A DNA stretch of 64,000 nt from CAWBCR01 sp963787375 (GCA_963787375.1 CAWBCR010000017.1:62001-126000); one strand, 5' to 3'. Shown: positions 53,344-62,917, counted from the stretch's first letter. Made by a program: numbers and translations. The notes: a model not told the origin generated them from the sequence alone.

Positions 53344-54275
53344 GAGACTATACTACAGAAACCGCGGCATTTGAAGTGCCATCGAGGGCCTTGCCCTGCC
53401 AAGGGAAAAGTAGTTCGTGTAGTAGCGCGAATTGTTCGTATAGTACGCGCCGTGAAGATTCCACGCATCTGTTTGCGCCAGCCAAGAATGAAATGCGCTT
53501 GTCCGGGCACCGGCAAAAGTATTTGACACCGAGAGGAAGGGGTGGGGCGCTTTTCGTGACCAGCGTTGCGCCAATTAACGTCGAATGTGCAGTTAGTGTC
53601 GCTGCGTCATTCCTCCGCGAGATTTTCTGCTACCAGCTGGCGAGGGAAATAAGTTGCAGAGCAAATTGATCATCGGGGGGTTTGATACTGCAACAGAAAC
53701 TGATGTCCCGCAGTTGGATCTGGTCACAGCGGAAATCGTGCAGATGTATCGCAATCTGGAATTTCACCGAGTTCATTCTGTCCTGCGTCCTGACGCATGG
53801 TGGTTGCGCAGGATGGCTTTTGCCCAACAAAGCGATTGTTTTGTTGAACTGGGGAGCTCCGTTGTCTTACAGCCAACACAAAGACGCAGCCAAGAGAGGT
53901 CGCGGCAGCGAATATATAAGTAATGATATTAACACATATGGCGACTTACTCGCGAGAATGCCGCAAACTGCGGCATTCCCGGCAGCCTTGAATGCACGGG
54001 ATGGTTCCTGCCAAAAAGCGGCTCTTGAGTCTCTAGTCTGTCTACTTGTCGCGGTCAGGGGCCAACCAGGGACATGGATACGTTGAGGGGTATGGAGAAT
54101 ATACGCATTTCTGTTCCTGGGGCGCTGGATCGGCGCGAACTGCCACAAACTCGCTACTTGGCACCCTGTTTCTGTTGTGGCCGTGTTTATTCACCATACC
54201 GCTAGGCCCAAAATAGGGTTTTGAGGCACCTCTTTCACACATTCAAGGCCAAGAGTCCTATTTGCTTTCGCTTCT
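53344..54275. other. Long intergenic region, AT-richer
   Basis: About 930 bases with little coding signal. Tandem motif copies TTCGTGTAGT (53414-53423) and TTCGTATAGT (53435-53444) lie 21 bases apart, and a related inverted sequence lies near 53344-53360. A short possible ORF (53654-53923) is listed separately. Composition is less GC-rich than its neighbours, suggesting foreign or decayed DNA. Confidence 0.55.
53654..53923 (+). CDS. Short hypothetical ORF, doubtful
   Basis: 89 codons from TTG 53654 with GAGGGA upstream. The first ~70 residues (DVPQLDLVTAEIVQMYRNLE, HSVLRPDAWWL) look protein-like; the rest does not. There is no family match that I recognise and it may be a gene remnant. An overlapping ORF in another frame (53682-54086) looks less likely. 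Confidence 0.25.
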   Translation: MQSKLIIGGFDTATETDVPQLDLVTAEIVQMYRNLEFHRVHSVLRPDAWWLRRMAFAQQSDCFVELGSSVVLQPTQRRSQERSRQRIYK

Positions 54276-56302
54276 ATGGCAAAGGTGCTATCATCCACGC
54301 CATGCTGGCACGTATCTTCAGAACTCTCCGACCGTCTAGGGCAGCTGATCATCAAGATCAGCATCTGGGTCGGTGGCTGGCTGACCCTCTCCGTACGCAG
54401 CCTCTCGCTGTGGGCGCGGGAAAGGGTCGCAGGGCCACCACCGATGACTGATTCGGCACGTGTCGAGACACAGGTTCGATCCTTAAGCAGTCTGACGGTT
54501 ATGCTGCTCGCAGCGGTGGCCATTCTGATCTTCTGGGCCACCAGCGCACAGGCACAGGCCAGCCCGGTCGTTCGCTTCCTGTCAATTGGCTCGACGCCGC
54601 AAGCTCCCGCCGATACCGTCCAATCAGCACCTGCCGCACCTGCCAACACAACTGCCGGTTTCTTTCAGGGCGGCGGCACGATCGTCTTTTCGATGTACTC
54701 TGGCAGCCAGCAGGACCTTTACGCGCTGGCACCGGCCAGACCACCCCTGTACGCCTCACCGACGATCCGGCCGACGATCGCGACCCCGTTTGGAGCCCGG
54801 ACGGCACACACATCGCATTCTCGTCGCGGCGAGACGGCAACTGGGAGATCTACATCCTCGACGTGGCCAGCGGCGAAGTTAACCGGCTGACATACGACCT
54901 TGCCTATGAAGCCAAGCCAACATGGAGCAACGATGGGGTGTGGCTGACGTACGAAGCCTACTATCAGGGCAACCTCGACGTGTATATCGTCAAGGCTGAC
55001 GGCAGCGAGGGCCCCTACCCGCTGACCCGGCAGCCCGGCCCCGATTATCACCCGGCCTGGATCCCCGACATCCAGGGTCGCGAGATTGCCTACGTATCGG
55101 CGCGAAGTGGCGGCCAACCAGACATTTACCTGCTCTCGCTGGACAATCCCAGCGAAGATCGCGCGATTGACGTGACCAACACACCCGATGTGGCCGAGGA
55201 CGAGCCAACCTGGCAGCCGGGCGGTGGGGTACTGGCATACAGCGCCATCGTGAACAACATCTCGCTGGTATACGCCGTACCTATTTCAGATGGCCAGCCT
55301 GGCACGCCATTCGTCGTCGGCCAGGGGCATTCTCCCGCATGGTCACCGGATGGCAAGAGCCTAGTGTTCATCACCGACCGGACTCGAGGAGGCAGCATTC
55401 TGCTTACCGGCCAGTTTGGCACGTGGGAGACGTCGGTGCAGGCCTTTTCGCTGACAGCGCAGGCCTCCTCGCCAAGCTGGTCAAGCGCCGCGCTGCCTGC
55501 CGTGCCGCGCGGGACACTCGCTTTCGCTGCTATCGCACCCGTGCAGCCAGCCTACACTGAGACGCTGGCCGTTGAGCCGCAGCCTGGCACTGAAGCACCC
55601 TACAAGCTGGTCGACCTGCAAGCGCTGGGTGTCATCGCGCCCGCGCCGTATCTCAGCGATCGGGTCGACGGCTCGTTCAGCGCGCTGCGCCAGTATATGG
55701 ACCAGGCGGCAGGCTGGGATTTCCTCGGCCAGCTTGACAACGTGTGGTGGGACTTAACCCGCCGCCCGGAGCCAGGACAGGCATTCCGCAACTGGCACAA
55801 AGCCGGACGCGCCTTCGACATCGTTCAGGATTATGCGCAGCGCAGCCCCGCGCAGATCGAGCTCATCCCCGAACAGGTCGGGCCGGATACCACCTGGCGG
55901 CTGTACGTACGCTGCGCCATACAGGATGGCTCGCTGGGCGAGCCGCTGCGCCAGGTACCATGGGATTTCAGCGCACGCTACACGTCAGACGTCGATGCCT
56001 ACCAGAACGGTGGCAAACCGAAAGACAGTATTCCGTCAGGCTACTATGTTGATTTCACCGAGGCCGCGGCCATTTTCGGCTGGTTTCCGGTGCCCTCAGC
56101 GACCTCCTGGCGTTCCAATTGGTCATCGATACTGTACTGGCAGTACGAGAAACGCGATGGGCTCGATTGGTGGACGGCCATGCTGGAGCTGTATACAGAA
56201 AATGCGCTCACCGATGTCTTCGGCTCCCCCGCAACCCCCGTCCCGGCTATTGGCCTGACCGTGACGCCAGAGCCCAGCGCAACGCCAGCCCCGGATAATT
56301 AG
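54276..56302 (+). CDS. TolB/PD40-repeat envelope protein (one or two frameshifts)
   Basis: One base is missing near 54732-54736: LYALAPGQTTPVRLTDDP must run on to RDPVWSPDGTHIAFSS. Two N-terminal hydrophobic segments (~22-42 and ~70-90) are followed by at least four PD40/WD40-like blades (WSPDGTHIAFSSRRDGNWEIY, WSNDGVWLTYEA, WIPDIQGREIAYVSARS, WSPDGKSLVFITD) and a C-terminal domain (~430-640) with WHKAGRAFDI and a Trp-rich end. The start is uncertain: ATG 54276, or ATG 54302 with an extra base near 54340 (MLARIFRTLRP). TATCAT (54289-54294) favours 54302 as a leaderless start. Likely a periplasmic/wall-side scaffold. Confidence 0.72.
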
Positions 56303-56306
56303 AGCC

Positions 56307-57452
56307 ATGCGCCGATCCTGGGGAGTGTTCTTCTTTGGAATAGTGGGCATCGTTGTGGTCGCTGCGCTTGTCGCCCGTTCGCTGCCGAGCCACAGCACAC
56401 ACACAGCCGCGCCAACTGCCATGCCGCTCGTGGCTTCAGCACCGCTGCGACAGTCCGCGCCCCAGCAACAACCCACCATCAGCCCCCAGAACACTGCCGC
56501 GGTCCCTACCCCGACAGCCCTGTTGGCAGGGGGCGCGCCGACGGCCACACCGCCTGCCATCTCTGCGTCGGATGTCGAGGCGGGGGCTTCCGACCAGCAG
56601 AACCAGACGGCAACAACTCCCGCCAGCGAACACTGGAATCCTCCCTCTCTGGAGGTGCCACTTGCCCGGCAGCCGTTCGACCACTTCTGGTTCATCCGCC
56701 CGGTGACGTCTGACCACACTAATTACGGGTTAGGCTGGTATCTTTTTGGCTCAAATGGGCCAGCGAACGACCTGCGTATCCACCACGGCATCGATATGCC
56801 AAACCCGGTAGGCGTGCCGGTGCACGCGGCGGGGGATGGGACGGTAGTCGTCGCCGGCCATAGCTTCGAGACGGCTGAAGAGACGATCACCGCCTACGGC
56901 AACGTGATCGCCATCGAGCATGATTTTGGCTACGAGGGCCAACCGCTGTACACGCTTTATGCGCATCTCTCCGCGATCCTCGTCAAGCCGGGCGATCACG
57001 TTGCGCAGGGGCAGATCATCGGCTTAATTGGAGCAACGGGCCAGGTCAGCGGGTCGCATGTGCACTTCGAGGTGCGTGTTGGCCACAACCGCTACAACTC
57101 CGTGCACAATCCGGTTCTATGGATGGCTCCCTATGTGGGCACCGGCGTGATCGCGGGGCGCATCGAGTTTGACACGGGCACGACAGTCAACGACCTCACC
57201 GTGGACGTAATCAGCCTTTCCACCGGGCAGACGGCATTCAGTACATCCACATACGCCGGGACGGGTGTCAACGCTGACGACAACTGGCATGAGAACTTTG
57301 CCTTCCCCGACGTGCCGGTCGGGCAGTATTTCGTCAACGCTACGTTTGGCGCTACCACGTGGTCAGGCCAGGTTGACGTGCAGGAAGGCATGACCAACTG
57401 GGTCGAGATGGAGCGCCACACGGCAGGCGACAGCGGCTCTACATCCCCGTAG
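56307..57452 (+). CDS. M23 (LytM) zinc endopeptidase, membrane-anchored
   Basis: 381 residues. An N-terminal membrane helix (~7-25), a Thr/Pro/Ala linker (~30-115), then the M23 domain (~130-270): zinc ligands HHGIDM (~158-163) and GSHVHFEV (~249-256), with YTLYAHLSAI between. A further beta-domain follows (~280-375). LytM proteins cut peptide cross-bridges of peptidoglycan. The gene starts 4 bases after the TolB-like stop, so the two are one unit. Confidence 0.9.
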   Translation: MRRSWGVFFFGIVGIVVVAALVARSLPSHSTHTAAPTAMPLVASAPLRQSAPQQQPTISPQNTAAVPTPTALLAGGAPTATPPAISASDVEAGASDQQNQTATTPASEHWNPPSLEVPLARQPFDHFWFIRPVTSDHTNYGLGWYLFGSNGPANDLRIHHGIDMPNPVGVPVHAAGDGTVVVAGHSFETAEETITAYGNVIAIEHDFGYEGQPLYTLYAHLSAILVKPGDHVAQGQIIGLIGATGQVSGSHVHFEVRVGHNRYNSVHNPVLWMAPYVGTGVIAGRIEFDTGTTVNDLTVDVISLSTGQTAFSTSTYAGTGVNADDNWHENFAFPDVPVGQYFVNATFGATTWSGQVDVQEGMTNWVEMERHTAGDSGSTSP

Positions 57453-57587
57453 CCCCCGACGCTAGGCCCCAGGCAACCATCGCAATTGCAAACAACCCCG
57501 CTCCCGATCTATACTGATTCAATGGAAACGCTGGCGCAGCGAATGGTTTAACGGTTGTATGGACCGTATTTGGGGTTGTGCCGCAAG

Positions 57588-59771
57588 ATGACGATCACGA
57601 CCATCCCGACTTTCGAAGAGCTTATAGCCCCTCTCTCCGATCTGCCCATTAACGAGCGGACGATCCTGAGACGCGCCTACGAATTCGCCCAGAAGGCGCA
57701 CCGCGGCCAGAAACGCCGCTCCGGCGAAGACTACATTGTCCACTGCATTGAGGTCGCCCGCATCCTGATGGACCTGCGCCTCAACTCCGCGACCATTGCC
57801 GCCGGCCTGCTGCATGATGTGGTTGAAGACACGAGCATCACCGTTGAGGACCTTGAAGAGGAGTTCGGCGAAGAAATCGCCCGGCTGGTAGCTGGCGTCA
57901 GCAAGATGGACCAACTCCCCCTCGACACCCAGCGCACGCCGAAAGGCCAGCCACGCGACCGCGAGGCTGAGTTCCTGCGCAAGACGCTGCTGGCTATGAA
58001 CGACGATGTGCGTGTGATATTCATCAAGCTGGCCGACCGGCTGCACAATATGCGCACGCTGGGCCACCTGCCCCAGGATCGCCAGCAGCGCATGGCGCGT
58101 GAGACAATGGATATCTTCGCCCCGCTCAGCAGCCGTTTGGGCATCTGGCAGATGAAATGGGAGCTTGAGGACCTCGCCTTCCGCTACCTGGAGATGGACC
58201 GTTTCAAGATGATCGCGGCGCTGATCGACGAGCGCCGCGCAGACCGCGATTACTATGTCAATCAAATCGTCAAGCAGCTCAAGATGATGCTCGACGGGCA
58301 CGGGATCACGGCGGATGTATCAGGGCGCTCCAAGCACATCCACAGCATCTGGCGCAAGATGGAGCGCAAGGACCTGACGTTCAACCAGATCTTTGACATC
58401 CGGGCAGTGCGCATCATCGTCCCGGATGTGTACAACTGCTATCAGGTGCTGGGGCTGATCCATCAGACCTGGCGGCCCATCGCCGGCGAGTTTGACGACT
58501 ACATCGCTTCTCCTAAAGATAACTTCTATCAGTCGCTGCACACAGCCGTCATCCTCGAAGACGGCAAGACGCTTGAAGTGCAGATACGCACACCAGAGAT
58601 GCACGCGCAGGCCGAGTATGGCGTTGCCGCCCATTGGCGATACAAAGAATCGCCGGCCCGCAGCGCTGTCTATGATGAGGAATTCGAGCGGCGGCTGGCC
58701 CATCTTCGTGAAATGATGGATGTGGGCCGCAACGTGGACGACGCCAATGAGTTCCTCGATGCGCTGCGCAGTGACGTTTTCAAAGACCGTGTGTACGTGT
58801 TTACCCCGCGCGGCGACATTGTCGACCTGCCAGCCGGCTCGACACCCATCGACTTCGCCTATCACATTCACACCGATATCGGCGACCGCTGCCGGGGCTC
58901 GAAGGTCAACGGCAAGCTGGTACCGCTCGACTACACGCTGCACGTCGGCGATCGGGTCGAGGTGCTGACCAGCAAGCGCGGCGGCCCCAGCCGCGACTGG
59001 CTGAACCCCAGCCTGGGCTACGTTAAGACCAAACGCGCGGCGGGCAAGATCCGCCAGTGGTTCCGCAAGCAGGATCGCGAGAAGATGATCGCGCAGGGGC
59101 ACGAGATCCTGGAGCGCGAGCTGAAGCGGCTTGGCCTGGAGAAGATGTCCCAGGAGCAGGTTGCGGAGCTGTTCGGGCTTGAGCGCGTTGAGGACCTGCT
59201 GGCGCAGCTTGGCTTTGGAGACATCCACCCGCAGCACATCGCCACCAAAATTCTGGAGCTTGAGCGCCGCGCACAGGAAGAAGAGCCTGTCGTCATCTCG
59301 TCGCAGCCGGCCCGCCCCGAGCAGCGTACTGCTGACGAGGTATATATTCAGGGGACGGCTGGTATGCTGACGAACCTCGCCCGCTGCTGCAACCCGGTTC
59401 AGGGCGATGCGATCATCGGCTACATCACACGCGGGCGTGGGGTGACCATCCACCGCCGCGACTGCCGCAACGTGCTCAATCTAAGCGACCCGGAGCGGTT
59501 GATCTCTGTCGAATGGGGCGACACGCGTGAAGAGCACTACCCAGTACCGGTCATCATCAAAGCCTACGACCGCGAGGGGCTGATGCGCGACATCGGCGCA
59601 GCGGTGGCCGACGAGCACATCAACATGCGCGACGTCAGCATCCACACCCAGAACCACATCGCTACGTTCAACGTGACGATGGAGGTACGCAGCGCCGCGC
59701 ACCTCAGCAACATCTTGCTGCGCATTGCCCGGCTGCCCAACGTCATGGAGGCGCGCCGGCTCACCAGCTAG
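57588..59771 (+). CDS. rel: Bifunctional (p)ppGpp synthetase/hydrolase Rel
   Basis: 727 residues from ATG 57588. HD hydrolase domain (~30-170) with HCIEVARIL and LLHDVVEDT, synthetase domain (~230-345) with FDIRAVRIIV and YIASPKDNFYQSLHTAV, TGS domain (~400-460, VYVFTPRGDIVDLPAGSTPIDFAYHIHTDIG), helical region, zinc-finger-like CCNP..CRN (~600-635) and C-terminal ACT domain (~655-727). It makes and degrades the stringent-response alarmone in response to uncharged tRNA. Both catalytic halves look intact. Confidence 0.95.
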   Translation: MTITTIPTFEELIAPLSDLPINERTILRRAYEFAQKAHRGQKRRSGEDYIVHCIEVARILMDLRLNSATIAAGLLHDVVEDTSITVEDLEEEFGEEIARLVAGVSKMDQLPLDTQRTPKGQPRDREAEFLRKTLLAMNDDVRVIFIKLADRLHNMRTLGHLPQDRQQRMARETMDIFAPLSSRLGIWQMKWELEDLAFRYLEMDRFKMIAALIDERRADRDYYVNQIVKQLKMMLDGHGITADVSGRSKHIHSIWRKMERKDLTFNQIFDIRAVRIIVPDVYNCYQVLGLIHQTWRPIAGEFDDYIASPKDNFYQSLHTAVILEDGKTLEVQIRTPEMHAQAEYGVAAHWRYKESPARSAVYDEEFERRLAHLREMMDVGRNVDDANEFLDALRSDVFKDRVYVFTPRGDIVDLPAGSTPIDFAYHIHTDIGDRCRGSKVNGKLVPLDYTLHVGDRVEVLTSKRGGPSRDWLNPSLGYVKTKRAAGKIRQWFRKQDREKMIAQGHEILERELKRLGLEKMSQEQVAELFGLERVEDLLAQLGFGDIHPQHIATKILELERRAQEEEPVVISSQPARPEQRTADEVYIQGTAGMLTNLARCCNPVQGDAIIGYITRGRGVTIHRRDCRNVLNLSDPERLISVEWGDTREEHYPVPVIIKAYDREGLMRDIGAAVADEHINMRDVSIHTQNHIATFNVTMEVRSAAHLSNILLRIARLPNVMEARRLTS

Positions 59772-59836
59772 CGTCCGGCTCGTGGCATTACAGGCCCACA
59801 ACCAGATCGACCCCGCTCTCACAGAAAGGATTTTCG

Positions 59837-60919
59837 ATGTCGCTGGAAGGCAAGGGCTTCTACATGTGGAAGATCAACAAGTGCGAGAATGGCGACACGA
59901 CGGCTATCGTCAACCGCGCCCGCGATGCCGGCCTCACGCACCTGCTGATCAAGATTGCCGACGGCTCACGCGCGTACAACGTCGATCTCGCCACGCCGCT
60001 GGTCGAATCGCTGAAGGCCGCCGGCATCAAGGCGTGGGGCTGGCAGTTTATCTACGGCGACGAGCCATTCCGCGAGGCGGACATCGCCGCTCACCGCATC
60101 AATACGCTGGGCCTCGACGGGTTTGTTGTCAACGCTGAAGAGGCTTACAAAGGCAAACACGCCGCAGCCAGCGCTTACATGGATGCCCTCATGCAGAAGG
60201 TTTCCGGCGTGCCGATCGGACTGAGCTCATTTCGTTATCCGGGCTATCACGCCACCTTCCCCTGGACCGAGTTCCTGAGCCACTGCGACATCAACATGCC
60301 GCAGGTGTATTGGCTTCAGGCCGATAACCCCGCGCAGCAGCTTGACCGCTGTATCTCGCAGTTCCAAAACGTGTACCCGGTCAGGCCGATTATCGCTACA
60401 GGGGCAGCCTACGAGGAGTTCGGCTGGCGGCCCAAGCCGAACGAGGTGCACGATCTGATGCAGCACGCCAAGGAGATCGGCATTCCGGCAGTAAATTTCT
60501 GGAGTTGGGATTATGCTGGCGCGCCCGAAGGCAGAGATCTGTGGGAGGCCATTGCAGCGTTCGACTGGCCGGTTGCCCACCCTGCGCTTGATCTGGTCGA
60601 TACGCTGGTCCAGGCGCTCAACAGCCGGGACATCGATGCGCTGGTCGCGCTGTACCAGCCAAACGCCGTGCTGGTAACTTCCAAGCAGACAATCCAGGGC
60701 ACGAATGGCATCCGCCAGTACTACACTGACCTTCTCACCACCTCACTGCCCGGCGCGCAGTTTGTGCTGGAGTCGCGGGTGATGGCTGGCACTATCCACA
60801 ATGTGAAGTGGGATGCCCGCAACGCGGCCAACGGGCATTCGGTGGACGATGCGCAGGACACTATCGGGCTGCGGCAGGGGCTAATCCAGTATCACAGCAG
60901 CGTCTACCAGATTCTCTGA
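59837..60919 (+). CDS. TIM-barrel protein with SnoaL/NTF2-like C-terminal domain
   Basis: 360 residues, no signal peptide. Residues ~1-245 look like a GH25-like or DUF4015-like (beta/alpha)8 barrel: GFYMWKINKCENGDT, LTHLLIKIADGSRAYN, IKAWGWQFIYGDEP, GFVVNAEEAYKG and VNFWSWDYAG. Residues ~255-360 resemble an NTF2/SnoaL domain (TLVQALNSRDIDALVALYQPNAVL). The Asp/Glu in GFVVNAEEAY sits where barrel glycosidases keep a catalytic acid. The absence of a signal makes a wall-hydrolase role unlikely. Ribosome site AAAGGA. Function unknown. Confidence 0.68.
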   Translation: MSLEGKGFYMWKINKCENGDTTAIVNRARDAGLTHLLIKIADGSRAYNVDLATPLVESLKAAGIKAWGWQFIYGDEPFREADIAAHRINTLGLDGFVVNAEEAYKGKHAAASAYMDALMQKVSGVPIGLSSFRYPGYHATFPWTEFLSHCDINMPQVYWLQADNPAQQLDRCISQFQNVYPVRPIIATGAAYEEFGWRPKPNEVHDLMQHAKEIGIPAVNFWSWDYAGAPEGRDLWEAIAAFDWPVAHPALDLVDTLVQALNSRDIDALVALYQPNAVLVTSKQTIQGTNGIRQYYTDLLTTSLPGAQFVLESRVMAGTIHNVKWDARNAANGHSVDDAQDTIGLRQGLIQYHSSVYQIL

Positions 60920-60955
60920 CAGCCGCTGCCGTCTGCAAGTTTATCGCGCTGTGTG

Positions 60956-61948
60956 TCAGTCTTGGATGTGCGTCCGGATGGCCTCTATGATGTTGCCCCG
61001 GACGGCGTTGCGAGCCTGGCGCACGGCGTTCTTGATCGCCAGGTCGTTCGAGCGCCCGTGCCCGACGATCACCACGCCGTTGACGCCTAGCAGCGGCGCA
61101 CCACCTACCTCAAACGGGTCGACAATCTTGCTGACGCGGGCAAATGCAGGTTTGGCCAGCAGTCCGCCCACACTGGTCAGCGCCCCGGCCCTGATCTCCT
61201 GGCGGATCAGGCGGGCCATCATGCTGGCCGAGGCCTCGATACTCTTGATGAATATATTGCCGGCAAAACCATCGTGGATGACGACGTCGGTTTCACCGCC
61301 AAGCGCCTCCTTGGGCTCCACGTTGCCGACATAGTTGATACCCTCGAGTCCCTTCATCAGGGGCATCGTTTCTTTGATCAGTTCGTTGCCCTTGCCCTCT
61401 TCCTCGCCATTGCTGAGCAGCGCCACGCGGGGCTGCGGGATACCCATCCCCTGCTCGGCGAACAGGCTAGCCATGACAGCAAACTGCACGAGGTATTCAG
61501 GTCGACAGTCGGCGTTGGCCCCGATATCGGCGGCCACAAGGTAGCCCGTCAGGTTGGGGAAAATGGCCGTCAGCGCAGGACGCTTGACGCCGCGAATGCG
61601 GCCCAGTGTGGCGACCAGCGCAATACCCAGCACCGCGCCGGTGTTGCCAGCAGTTACAAACGCGTCGGCCTCGGCTCGTTTCACCATACCCAGCCCGACG
61701 TGCATTGACGATTCGGGCTTGCCCTTGACGACCTCACTGGGTTTGTCGGTCATCCCGACCATCTGTGGCGCGTGCACCACCTGGATGTTGAGCCCATCTG
61801 TGTGGTGTTTCTCAAGAGCCGGCTCGACGACGGCCCGGTCACCAACAAGGACGATCTCGTCACCCCATTCACGGGCAGCCAGCACCGCGCCTGCCACATC
61901 CGGCCCCGGATAATCGTCACTGCCCATCGCGTCAACGACAATACGCAT
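60956..61948 (-). CDS. plsX: Phosphate acyltransferase PlsX
   Basis: 330 residues from ATG 61948 (AGGAG 8 bases upstream). MRIVVDAMGSDDYPG at the start, AFVTAGNTGAVLG, ALLSNGEEEGKGNEL, VVIHDGFAGNI and LLGVNGVVIVGHGRS are the family signatures. PlsX makes acyl-phosphate from acyl-ACP, the first step of the PlsX/PlsY glycerophospholipid pathway in the cytoplasm at the membrane. It is downstream of the Lon-N-like gene, 42 bases apart. Confidence 0.96.
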   Translation of the reverse strand: MRIVVDAMGSDDYPGPDVAGAVLAAREWGDEIVLVGDRAVVEPALEKHHTDGLNIQVVHAPQMVGMTDKPSEVVKGKPESSMHVGLGMVKRAEADAFVTAGNTGAVLGIALVATLGRIRGVKRPALTAIFPNLTGYLVAADIGANADCRPEYLVQFAVMASLFAEQGMGIPQPRVALLSNGEEEGKGNELIKETMPLMKGLEGINYVGNVEPKEALGGETDVVIHDGFAGNIFIKSIEASASMMARLIRQEIRAGALTSVGGLLAKPAFARVSKIVDPFEVGGAPLLGVNGVVIVGHGRSNDLAIKNAVRQARNAVRGNIIEAIRTHIQD

Positions 61949-61990
61949 GGTAGCTCTCTCCTGGATATGTGTGCAGTGATGGAAAGGCAA

Positions 61991-62662
61991 TCAGTTCAGC
62001 GAGAACGGCAGCTCCATGTCACTTTCGCTGCGCCGCTGCTCGACAGAGATCATGTGGTCAAGCAGCATCAGTTCCCGCCTCATCAAGGGCTGCTCCACGG
62101 CCAGCATGTCGCGCACGCTGTCGGCGGAAAGCAGACTCTGTTTCTCGTGAGGGGGCAGCGGCAGAACAATCGCGACATAGAATGCCAGCGAGGCTGCCTG
62201 ATCGGGCACATCGCCATATGCCAACTCCTCGCCGGCGGCATCCTGAATCGTGCTGAGATAACGCCGGATGCCCGCCGTCAGCCCGGCAGCCAGGGTTTGA
62301 ATCTCAGGCGAATCGGCATCGGGCAGCGGGTAATCCTCGACCAGCCCTACCATGTATGGGCTGGTCTGTTCAACCGACCGGATTCGAAAGCGCTCGTAGC
62401 CGATAGTCTGGATATCCATCCGGCCATCCGGCAGCCGGCGAACGTTGGTGATAAAAGCCGACGTGCCGATCTCATAGGGCTGGGCCGGCTCTCCGATCTC
62501 CTCGCCCTCGCGGATCAGAACCACACCGAATGGCACATTTTGCTGAATGCAACGACCAATCATCAACCGATAGCGCGGCTCGAAAATGTGCAGCGGCAGC
62601 ACCATGCCGGGGAACAGGACAGTGTTCAACGGGAACAGGGGAAGTTTATGCATGCCGGCCAT
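61991..62662 (-). CDS. Lon substrate-binding (LAN) domain protein
   Basis: 223 residues. LPLFPLNTVLFPGMVLPLHIFEPRYRLMIGRCI (~7-39) and PFGVVLI, then GTSAFITNVRRLPDGRMDIQTIGYERFRI, are typical of the N-terminal domain of Lon protease. The ATPase and protease parts are absent, as in the stand-alone Lon-N (YcgN/PF02190) proteins. Function of these short proteins is not well known; they may bind peptides. Transcribed with plsX. Confidence 0.9.
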   Translation of the reverse strand: MAGMHKLPLFPLNTVLFPGMVLPLHIFEPRYRLMIGRCIQQNVPFGVVLIREGEEIGEPAQPYEIGTSAFITNVRRLPDGRMDIQTIGYERFRIRSVEQTSPYMVGLVEDYPLPDADSPEIQTLAAGLTAGIRRYLSTIQDAAGEELAYGDVPDQAASLAFYVAIVLPLPPHEKQSLLSADSVRDMLAVEQPLMRRELMLLDHMISVEQRRSESDMELPFSLN

Positions 62663-62731
62663 ATGAGCGCTCCAACAAACGGGTCCGTACCATTAGCCTA
62701 ACACAGCACCTGCGAAATTCCCATGCCAACA

Positions 62732-62759
62732 TTGACAGCCCCTATGGGCATGCTATAAT
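62732..62759 (+). promoter_or_regulatory. Strong promoter for tRNA-Leu
   Basis: TTGACA (62732-62737), 16 bases, TGC-TATAAT (TATAAT 62754-62759). Full consensus with an extended -10; the tRNA begins 12 bases after the -10. Confidence 0.85.
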
Positions 62760-62771
62760 CGTGTTTGCTAC

Positions 62772-62853
62772 GCCCCGGTGGCGGAATTGGCATACGCGGC
62801 AGGTTGAGGGCCTGTGCCCTTAGGGCGTGGAGGTTCGAGTCCTCTCCGGGGCA
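62772..62853 (+). tRNA. tRNA-Leu(GAG)
   Basis: 82 bases. Acceptor stem GCCCCGG / CCGGGGC with discriminator A (62853). The anticodon stem GCAGG / CCTGT holds the loop TTGAGGG, giving anticodon GAG (reads CUC and CUU). A long class-II variable arm and the T-arm GGAGG-TTCGAGT-CCTCT are present. CCA is not encoded. Confidence 0.96.
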
Positions 62854-62858
62854 TACCG

Positions 62859-62889
62859 AACGCCTATCTGATCACCAGATGGGCGTTTT
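62859..62889 (+). terminator. Terminator after tRNA-Leu
   Basis: Imperfect stem AACGCCTATCTG / CAGATGGGCGTTT followed by four T (62886-62889). Confidence 0.75.
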
Positions 62890-62917
62890 CTGTTCGCCGG
62901 GGCAGGCAGGCTTTTCC

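Noticed and set aside
53682..54086. 134-codon ORF in the 53.4-54.3 kb gap
   Set aside because: It has no ribosome site and an unusual Cys/Trp-rich start; the overlapping 53654 frame is slightly more protein-like, though also doubtful.
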